Shown: positions 1 through 4,967 of the stretch, piece by piece
Layout: each line of letters starts with the position of its first letter
Numbering within the stretch: the first letter of the stretch is position 1
Assembly (NCBI GenBank): GCA_964360265.1
Contig: CAYHUY010000028.1
Span: forward strand, 1 to 5,966
DNA: 5,966 nt
Origin: GWA1-39-11 sp964360265
GTDB taxonomy: Bacteria > Patescibacteriota > Microgenomatia > Levybacterales > GWA1-39-11
Direction of reading: 5' to 3'
Notes under the pieces: model-generated
Told to the model about the DNA's origin: nothing
Seen by the model: only the letters and a program-made list of their open reading frames with translations
Databases searched by the model: none
Made by a program: the position numbers and the translations under genes

Positions 1-1176
1 GACTTTTTGCCAAAAGAAGCCCGGAAGCGGCAATACGTTATTGATGCCTTGAGAAAGGTTTTTGAGTCTTATGGCTTTGAACCGCTCGAAACTCCAGCAT
101 TAGAATACGCCGAGATACTCGAAGGGAAATACGGTGAAGAAGGAGAAAAATTAATGTATAAATTTGAGGATAATGGCGGAAGAAAAGTTGCGCTCCGATA
201 CGATCAAACAGTGCCTTTGGCTCGCGTTGTTGCTCAATACGGAAACAGTCTCCCTCTACCCTTCAAACGTTATCAGATACAAAATGTCTGGCGCGGCGAG
301 AACCCGCAACGCGGCCGCTTCCGCGAATTTCTGCAATGCGACATAGACACTGTCGGGGTAGAAAGTTTGTTAGCCGATGTTGAAATTATTGCCTGTGCCT
401 TAAATAGCTTGGACAGGTTGGGTTTTAAAAAAATAAAATTATTAATAAACGATAGGGACACATTTGAAGGCATCGACAACGCGATTATTGGTTCGATTGA
501 TAAATATAAGAAGGTTGGAAAAGAAGACGTTTTAAGAGAGCTAACTCAAAAAGGAATGAAGCAAGATGAGGCAAAAACTATACTTGATAAAATTTTGTCG
601 ACTAAACCCAACGCCAGAATTACAAAAATATTTGACTTAATTCGTCCTCTCTTGAAAACTAGCCTAACTATCGAGTTTGACCCAATACTCGCAAGGGGAT
701 TAGATTACTATACGGGTTTGATTTTCGAAATTGAGATTGAGGGCTACGCCGCGGGGTCTGTATGTGGTGGTGGCAGATATGACAACTTGATTGGTATGTT
801 CGGCGATAAACAAATACCTGCTGTTGGATGTGCTTTTGGGTTCGACCGTGTAATCGAAGCCATGGATGAATTCAAATTATTCCCAGACGAACTTCTCACA
901 ACCAAAGTCCTGGTTACGGTCTTTTCTGAGGAGCTTTCGGAAAAATCCCTTGAAGCAGTTTCTATTCTTAGAAAAAAAAGAATAAATGCAGAAATTTACC
1001 TTGATGAAAATTCTAAGATGGATAAACAATTAAAATATGCGGATGCAAAAGTGATTCCATATGTTGTTATTATTGGTACGCGCGAAGCGGAATCAAATTC
1101 GGCCACTATCAAAAACATGAAAACTGGCGAACAGCAAACCATACCCATCGAACTGCTTCCTGATTTAATAAAATAA
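1..1176 (+). CDS. hisS: histidyl-tRNA synthetase (HisRS), 5' end cut by window edge
   Basis: Cytosolic class II synthetase that charges tRNA-His with histidine using ATP. The frame is open from base 1, and the first visible residues (DFLP) match the usual HisRS N-terminal TRDFLP motif, so the gene begins upstream and the TTG at position 7 is not the start. 391 residues are visible; about 10-30 are missing against the usual roughly 420. Counting from the first visible residue: LRYDQTVP at 65-72, motif 2 with RGRFREF near 104-110 followed by LQCD, the HisA signature LARGLDYYTG at 230-239, motif 3 AVGCAFGFDR at 274-283, and an anticodon-binding domain from about 304 to the end. The RYD/QCD motif variants look more like archaeal/eukaryotic-type HisRS than the RPEGT/HQFG form of E. 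coli. It ends in TAA, 52 bases before a transporter gene on the same strand. Identity is very secure. Confidence 0.97.
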   Translation, partial: DFLPKEARKRQYVIDALRKVFESYGFEPLETPALEYAEILEGKYGEEGEKLMYKFEDNGGRKVALRYDQTVPLARVVAQYGNSLPLPFKRYQIQNVWRGENPQRGRFREFLQCDIDTVGVESLLADVEIIACALNSLDRLGFKKIKLLINDRDTFEGIDNAIIGSIDKYKKVGKEDVLRELTQKGMKQDEAKTILDKILSTKPNARITKIFDLIRPLLKTSLTIEFDPILARGLDYYTGLIFEIEIEGYAAGSVCGGGRYDNLIGMFGDKQIPAVGCAFGFDRVIEAMDEFKLFPDELLTTKVLVTVFSEELSEKSLEAVSILRKKRINAEIYLDENSKMDKQLKYADAKVIPYVVIIGTREAESNSATIKNMKTGEQQTIPIELLPDLIK

Positions 1177-1179
1177 TTT

Positions 1180-1209
1180 TTGCTTCTTTCATACTTAATA
1201 CTTTATACT
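1180..1209 (+). promoter_or_regulatory. weak promoter candidate for the transporter gene
   Basis: TTGCTT at 1180-1185 (three of six matches to TTGACA), an 18-base spacer, and TATACT at 1204-1209 (five of six matches to TATAAT). Transcription would start near 1216, giving a leader of roughly 13 bases with no Shine-Dalgarno. The -10 is part of the heptamer array, so the match may simply reflect the repeat. Read-through from hisS is an equally good explanation. Confidence 0.25.
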
Positions 1210-1225
1210 TAATATTTGATACTAT
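1191..1225. repeat. heptamer tandem array, five degenerate 7-base units
   Basis: Between hisS and the transporter the sequence breaks into five consecutive 7-base units: ATACTTA, ATACTTT, ATACTTA, ATATTTG, ATACTAT. The array ends three bases before the transporter ATG. Read in another phase the unit is ACTTAAT, close to the ACTTAAA unit of the second array at 3686-3720. The array contains a TATACT (1204-1209) that could serve as a -10 box. The period is directly visible; its function is unknown. Confidence 0.75.
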
Positions 1226-1228
1226 TTT

Positions 1229-2143
1229 ATGCTATCAAATAAATTTCGAACTGCAGTTATTGCCTTAATTATTGCCAACATCATTTGGGGCGCAGCGCCA
1301 CCAATATTTAAATGGGCGCTTCAAGATATTGGCCCTTTCACTCTAGCCTTTCTTCGGTTCGCCATTGCCGCGCTTCTGATTCTCCCTTTTGCCTATAAAC
1401 ATCTCAAGGTCAAAAAGGAAGATATCGCTGAGGTTTTCTTGATCGGATTTTTAGGAGTAGTCATAAATATTTCATTCTTCTTCTTTGGTTTAAAATATGC
1501 CCCCTCTATTAATGCTTCCATCATAGGTTCAGCCGGTCCAATCTTTCTAATTCTCTTCGCTTTTCTATTCCTTCGCGAAAAACCTAAGAGAAAAGTCATT
1601 ATCGGAGGGCTATTGGGGCTTGCGGGAGTTATTTTGATAATGATCAAGTCTCTATTCTCAAGCGAACCCAATCTTGATCTACTTGGAAATGCTTTCTTCT
1701 TTATTGCGATGCTTGGAGGATTAGGTCATATAATTTTAGGCCGCCAATTGTTGAGAAAATATGAACCTTTAGGTCTTACCTTTTGGTCTTTTTTAATTGG
1801 GGCCCTCTGTTTTTTGCCGCTTTTTATAAATGAGAATTTAAACCAAACATTTCTTGCAAATATAACCTTACCTGTTATTGTTGGGGTTTCTTTTGGGGCA
1901 ATACTCTGCTCAGTACTCGCATATTTTCTTTTTTTCTGGGCTCTAAAATATATGCCTGCCGCAGAAAGTGGAATATTTGTTTACTTAGATCCACTGGTTA
2001 CGGTAATAATAGCCTTGCCCCTCCTTGGAGAGAAACCCGATACTTTCTACTATATTGGATCGATTTTTGTTTTCTTTGGAATTTATATTGCGGAAGGCCG
2101 CCTCCACTACCACCCTATCCACCTATTTAGGCGCCAGGAGTAA
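1229..2143 (+). CDS. EamA-family (DMT superfamily) membrane transporter
   Basis: A 304-residue polytopic inner-membrane protein of the drug/metabolite transporter superfamily, whose members move small metabolites, often outward. About ten hydrophobic segments are visible, near residues 8-27, 38-54, 67-87, 95-115, 122-140, 151-171, 181-200, 212-236, 245-264 and 271-288. They form two five-helix EamA repeats. Each repeat carries the family signature after its fourth helix: FLREKP at 114-119 and LLGEKP at 265-270. Length is normal for the family. An in-frame TGA at 1217-1219 makes the ATG at 1229 the only reasonable start, and there is no Shine-Dalgarno. The C-terminal tail is short and basic/His-containing (HYHPIHLFRRQ). 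Substrate cannot be told from sequence; the neighbouring translation genes give no clue. Family assignment is secure, function is not. Confidence 0.9.
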   Translation: MLSNKFRTAVIALIIANIIWGAAPPIFKWALQDIGPFTLAFLRFAIAALLILPFAYKHLKVKKEDIAEVFLIGFLGVVINISFFFFGLKYAPSINASIIGSAGPIFLILFAFLFLREKPKRKVIIGGLLGLAGVILIMIKSLFSSEPNLDLLGNAFFFIAMLGGLGHIILGRQLLRKYEPLGLTFWSFLIGALCFLPLFINENLNQTFLANITLPVIVGVSFGAILCSVLAYFLFFWALKYMPAAESGIFVYLDPLVTVIIALPLLGEKPDTFYYIGSIFVFFGIYIAEGRLHYHPIHLFRRQE

Positions 2144-2166
2144 GCAGATAAATTCTTGTTGTATTC

Positions 2167-2195
2167 TTGCTTATTATGATCAAATTCGATATAAT
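2167..2195 (+). promoter_or_regulatory. promoter candidate for rpmE-prfA, predicted leaderless
   Basis: A perfect TATAAT at 2190-2195 sits only nine bases before the rpmE ATG (2205). It is preceded, at a 17-base spacing, by TTGCTT (2167-2172, three of six matches to TTGACA). A start about seven bases past the -10 would fall at 2202-2205, on or next to the ATG, so the mRNA would have essentially no leader. The -10 is strong and the -35 poor. In AT-rich DNA a chance TATAAT is possible. Confidence 0.5.
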
Positions 2196-2204
2196 TAATA
2201 AGTT

Positions 2205-2501
2205 ATGAAGGCGCAAATTCATCCACAATACTTTGATGATGCACAAGCTGTTTGTTCTTGCGGCAATCGCTTTACAGTGGGGTCAACCAAACAAACAATC
2301 CACGTAGAACTCTGCTATGATTGCCATCCCTTTTATACAGGCCAGCAAAGATTTGTTGATTCGGCATCACGTATTGAAAAATTTAAGATGAAACAGGAAG
2401 TGGCAAGCAAAACAAAGACTGTTAGGAGACAAAGGGAAGAAAAAAGACAAGAATATCAACCCCAGACATTGCGCGAAATGCTGCAGACTTTAAAACGTTA
2501 A
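2205..2501 (+). CDS. rpmE: ribosomal protein bL31, zinc-binding form with C-terminal extension
   Basis: Large-subunit ribosomal protein bL31, which helps bridge the two subunits. The opening IHPQY and the CSCGN ... CYDCHPFYTG core are diagnostic. Cys17, Cys19, Cys37 and Cys40 are the four zinc ligands, so this is the zinc-bound C+ type. At 98 residues it is about 28 longer than the usual 70. The extra tail (about 70-98) is strongly charged, with about ten Lys/Arg, and ends in a likely amphipathic helix (LREMLQTLKR). An in-frame TAA at 2199-2201 fixes the ATG at 2205; no Shine-Dalgarno is present. prfA follows 35 bases later on the same strand, the same order seen in many bacteria, so co-transcription is likely. 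Confidence 0.95.
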   Translation: MKAQIHPQYFDDAQAVCSCGNRFTVGSTKQTIHVELCYDCHPFYTGQQRFVDSASRIEKFKMKQEVASKTKTVRRQREEKRQEYQPQTLREMLQTLKR

Positions 2502-2536
2502 GAGCGTTTAATTTCGGTTCGTAAATTTTAATTTCT

Positions 2537-3484
2537 ATGGATGGCGACTACTTAAAAACTCAGATTGATCTTCTCGAACAAAGAATTCGTGAAACAGAAC
2601 AGCTACTCTTAGATCCTGAGATGGCGTCTTTGGCGCAAGCCGAAATCGACGAACTTAAAAAACAAAAAGAGGCGCTTGAGGAAGCTACAAATGGTAATAA
2701 TTCGGGCGAACCCTTCGGTTTCGATCAGGGCGAGCGGACAACGAACGAATCTCCTTCCGACCTTGACCGAAAAAATGTAATCCTGGAAGTAAAAGGTGCT
2801 GCTGGGGGAGATGAGGCTAAGATTTTTTCAAGCGAGCTTCTCCGCATGTACAAAAGATATGCTGAAATCAATGGATTTCGAACTGAAACACTTGACGAAA
2901 ACTCAATTAAAATTATCGGCAAGGCTTCAGATGGCGGAATCTTTGGCTTATTTAAATACGAAGCCGGAGTACACCGCGTGCAAAGAATTCCCGATACTGA
3001 AAAGCGCGGGCGCGTTCATACGTCAACTGCCGTTGTCTCGGCACTACCGGAACTTGAAGATATTGATTTGCATATAAACGCAGACGATATTGAATTTGAC
3101 GCATTTAGAGCCGGTGGTCACGGAGGACAAAACGTAAATAAGGTTTCAACAGCTGTTCGATTGAAACATAAACCAACAGGCATAGTAGTAACCTGCCAAA
3201 CAGAACGTCAGCAGAATCAAAACCGTGAGAATGCGCTTGATTTGCTCCGCGCAAAACTCTGGGAGATGAAAATCGAAAAGCAAAATAAAATAATAAGTGA
3301 ACTTAAGTCAACTCAAGTTGGAAAAGGTATGCGCGCCGAGAAGATTCGAACCTATAACTTTCCCCAAGACCGCCTGACGGATCATCGAATTGGAAAATCT
3401 TATCACAATCTTCCTGCTATTATGGACGGCGGCCTGGAAAAAATACTAGTCGACCTTCGCGCTGCAGAAAAAACAGAACTCTAA
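2537..3484 (+). CDS. prfA: peptide chain release factor 1 (RF1), short N-terminal domain
   Basis: Class I release factor that reads UAA and UAG in the ribosomal A site and triggers peptide release. The GGQ catalytic motif is at 196-198 (GGHGGQNVN). The stop-codon recognition tripeptide is P-x-T, here PDT at 152-154 in HRVQRIPDTE; this marks RF1 rather than RF2, which has SPF. The C-terminal RTYNFPQDRLTDHRIG block is also typical. Length is 315 against about 355-360: the first roughly 50 residues of helical domain 1 are absent, and protein alignment resumes around LLLDPEMASLAQ (23-34). The loss is real, because a TAA at 2522-2524 is in frame just upstream. Residues about 52-78 form a Gly/Glu/Thr/Ser-rich insertion, GC-richer than its surroundings, where E. 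coli has a short loop. prmC, the usual GGQ methyltransferase neighbour, is not next to it. No Shine-Dalgarno. Confidence 0.96.
   Translation: MDGDYLKTQIDLLEQRIRETEQLLLDPEMASLAQAEIDELKKQKEALEEATNGNNSGEPFGFDQGERTTNESPSDLDRKNVILEVKGAAGGDEAKIFSSELLRMYKRYAEINGFRTETLDENSIKIIGKASDGGIFGLFKYEAGVHRVQRIPDTEKRGRVHTSTAVVSALPELEDIDLHINADDIEFDAFRAGGHGGQNVNKVSTAVRLKHKPTGIVVTCQTERQQNQNRENALDLLRAKLWEMKIEKQNKIISELKSTQVGKGMRAEKIRTYNFPQDRLTDHRIGKSYHNLPAIMDGGLEKILVDLRAAEKTEL
2702..2760. repeat. possible REP-like palindromic element inserted in prfA
   Basis: A GC-rich stretch inside prfA. Its core at 2711-2737 begins CCCTTCG and ends TCAGGGCGAGCGG. From memory this resembles a widespread bacterial palindromic repeat of the form CCCTTCG...TCAGGGCGAACGG. 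CCCT (2711-2714) can pair with AGGG (2727-2730), and GGGCGA occurs twice, 24 bases apart (2704 and 2728). It is in frame and encodes the extra loop at about residues 56-74 of RF1. Only one copy is present in the window, so repeat status is inference. Confidence 0.4.
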
Positions 3485-3492
3485 AAATTTGC

Positions 3493-4443
3493 CTAGGTGT
3501 TTTGGAGGACCTCAACAACTTGGTCAAGTGTCAACTTTGAACCCTTCATCTTAAGATTCTTAGAACTACCGTTTAGGAGCATCCTCTTTGAAACATGAAG
3601 ATACCAGGAGGCATCAGGATCCATTTTTTTGAGCCGCTCATAAACCGCAGTTAAGTCTATATCAATATCCTCGAAAATGTTTTCGTTTTTAGTTTTAAGT
3701 TTTGAGTTCTGAGTTCTTTTCTTTGGACGAGCTTTAATCCGAACCGAACCCGTTGCGGGATCTTTCCTAACCGCTAGAACAAACCCTCGCGTTTGACCAA
3801 ACTTTAAAACCGCATCATTTAGGGTTTCTACCGCAAGAGATTTTCCCCATTTTGTATGAAACTCTATGCCCTTCTGCTCTATTTCATTCTCTGCCCAGAC
3901 CTTATTTTCAAAATAATGCAGAAGACTATCCAACGCGTCCATTCCAAATCTCATACAGGATTCGTCATCTTTTGGGTAGATAAGTTTTATGCCATGAATT
4001 AAAGATACAATTGAAAAATCATATATATCTAAATTCGGATTCTGATAGAAAACTTCCTGGAAATGGTCATCATCTACAACATACTCAACTATTCGTTTTA
4101 GTGCTTCTTTTTTGTTTTCATTTTTGTCTAGTGGATCATTGTGCTTTAAGACGTAGTCAAATGCAAGAGAGGTTGCGCAAGTATTTTCATCCTCTGTTTG
4201 GTGGTGATCCAAAGGCCCAAGTCCCGTGTCAACGTGAATTACATCATGACCATCAACCCCGATTGGAACGGGTGCAATTTTTTCGATTATCCCGCCTGTT
4301 CGAATATACTCTCCACTTAGTTTTTCTCCGGCAGGAACAAATTTAAATTCGGCGTTTTCCCATCCCGGCAAAAATCTTTTTATTACCCACGCAGACGCAA
4401 CTGCGTCAAGATCACAAGCCCTGTGAGTAATAATAAATTTCAT
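3493..4443 (-). CDS. DHH-like / MYG1-like putative phosphohydrolase
   Basis: A 316-residue soluble protein with motifs of the DHH phosphoesterase superfamily, which use paired metal ions to cleave phosphoesters. THRACDLDAVASAW at 6-19 has the D-x-D of motif I. HVDTG (70-74) followed by LDHHQ (78-82) matches the DHHQ form known from MYG1-like proteins, and a VDDDHF block lies at 123-128. A C-terminal half with RIKAR (235-239) and WYLHVSKRMLLNGS (280-293) may correspond to the DHHA1-like substrate domain. I do not recognise the exact family, and substrate (nucleotide, short RNA or other) is unknown. Residues about 243-255 are a hydrophilic Lys/Asn-rich linker encoded by a heptamer array. An in-frame TAA just upstream (4450-4452 on this strand) fixes the ATG. 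Stop is TAG, eight bases from the end of convergent prfA. Confidence 0.6.
   Translation of the reverse strand: MKFIITHRACDLDAVASAWVIKRFLPGWENAEFKFVPAGEKLSGEYIRTGGIIEKIAPVPIGVDGHDVIHVDTGLGPLDHHQTEDENTCATSLAFDYVLKHNDPLDKNENKKEALKRIVEYVVDDDHFQEVFYQNPNLDIYDFSIVSLIHGIKLIYPKDDESCMRFGMDALDSLLHYFENKVWAENEIEQKGIEFHTKWGKSLAVETLNDAVLKFGQTRGFVLAVRKDPATGSVRIKARPKKRTQNSKLKTKNENIFEDIDIDLTAVYERLKKMDPDASWYLHVSKRMLLNGSSKNLKMKGSKLTLDQVVEVLQNT
3686..3720. repeat. heptamer tandem array inside the DHH-like gene
   Basis: On the + strand the units are TTTTTAG, TTTTAAG, TTTTGAG, TTCTGAG, TTCTTTT, each seven bases. Read along the gene (minus strand) the repeat is ACTCAGA, ACTCAAA, ACTTAAA, ACTAAAA, close to the ACTTAAT unit of the array at 1191-1225. 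It encodes a Lys/Asn/Thr/Ser-rich linker (residues about 243-255) without breaking the frame. Seven-base units preserve frame only in steps of three. Confidence 0.65.
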
Positions 4444-4471
4444 AACTGATTACGTCTACTGTTGATCCTCA

Positions 4472-4500
4472 AGTATAATCATTCTATAGTATCTTGACAA
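4472..4500 (-). promoter_or_regulatory. promoter candidate for the DHH-like gene
   Basis: Reading the minus strand: TTGTCA (4500-4495, five of six matches to TTGACA), a 17-base spacer, then TATACT (4477-4472, five of six matches to TATAAT). Transcription would begin near 4463-4466, giving a leader of about 20 bases before the ATG at 4443. GAGG at 4470-4467 is too far upstream of the ATG to act as a ribosome binding site. The -35 shares five bases with the -35 of the opposite promoter. Confidence 0.55.
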
Positions 4501-4523
4501 GAGACATCAAATATCCCTATCAT
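4494..4523 (+). promoter_or_regulatory. promoter for the tail-anchored protein gene, predicted leaderless
   Basis: A perfect TTGACA at 4494-4499, an 18-base spacer, and TATCAT at 4518-4523 (five of six matches to TATAAT). The -10 ends six bases before the ATG at 4530, so a normal start site seven bases downstream falls on the A of the ATG. This predicts a leaderless mRNA. It also argues against a TTG start at 4494, because that codon would be the -35 box itself. It is the best promoter match in the window. Confidence 0.65.
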
Positions 4524-4529
4524 TATTAC

Positions 4530-4967
4530 ATGGACCCAAAAAAACAAGATTTAACTCCCGAATTAAAACAGATTTACGATAGAGTCATGAACACTCAGGT
4601 TGCCGGCAAGACACCAGCAGGATTAAATTCAGCACCAGACACACCAATATCTAGCACCCCCCCGACAAATACTCAATCGCAAAGTGCTGCAACTCCTCTT
4701 GTGAATCCGACTATCTCACAACCGGGAACCACCCAGGAAAGTGTTAGTCAACCCTTTTTATCATCCGTTCCTCCACGCCCAATAGCCGATACAAAGCCAT
4801 TTGTTTTTACGGGTAAAAAAATTGAAACCTCAAGTACCTTACCGGAAGGAAACCAGGTACAGGCAAACGGTAGCAAGAAGATGTCAGGAAAAATTATCGC
4901 GGTTTCAGTTGGAGCTTTAATTATTCTGTGGTCAGTATTCTGGGCGAAATTCTTCGGCCTATTTTAA
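4530..4967 (+). CDS. small tail-anchored membrane protein of unknown function
   Basis: I do not recognise the family. The 145-residue protein has three parts. A short charged N-terminus (1-23) contains LTPELKQIYDRVM, a likely helix. A long low-complexity region (about 24-115) is rich in Pro, Ser, Thr, Gln and Asn. A single hydrophobic helix lies at about 121-140, next to the very C-terminus, with Lys116-Lys117 on its N side. There is no signal peptide. Positive-inside reasoning places the long N-terminal part in the cytoplasm, anchored by the tail. The frame is open back to a TTG at 4494, but that TTG is a -35 box; ATG 4530 fits the promoter and gives the more natural start. It diverges from the DHH-like gene and overlaps proS tail-to-tail by nine bases. 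No cysteine and no enzyme motif is present. Confidence 0.7.
   Translation: MDPKKQDLTPELKQIYDRVMNTQVAGKTPAGLNSAPDTPISSTPPTNTQSQSAATPLVNPTISQPGTTQESVSQPFLSSVPPRPIADTKPFVFTGKKIETSSTLPEGNQVQANGSKKMSGKIIAVSVGALIILWSVFWAKFFGLF

Noticed and set aside
7..9. TTG as the hisS start
   Set aside because: The upstream codons GAC TTT continue the conserved DFLP motif, so the gene is cut by the window edge.
2502..2536. Separate promoter or heptamer array before prfA
   Set aside because: The AT-rich run gives TTTAAT four bases before the ATG, but without the key second A and without a -35. The 7-base phasing is not convincing. Co-transcription with rpmE is simpler.
3507..3533. Hairpin or palindrome near the prfA/DHH-like junction (GAGGACCTC, CCTAGG)
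   Set aside because: Stems are very short or leave no loop, and no T-run follows on either strand.
3749..3759. CCCG-TTG-CGGG inverted repeat as a terminator
   Set aside because: It has only a four-base stem, lies well inside the DHH-like coding region, has no proper T-run, and encodes part of a normal-looking protein segment.
4011..4346. 111-codon open frame on the + strand opposite the DHH-like gene
   Set aside because: It is a shadow of the minus-strand gene, with no recognisable domain and no promoter of its own.
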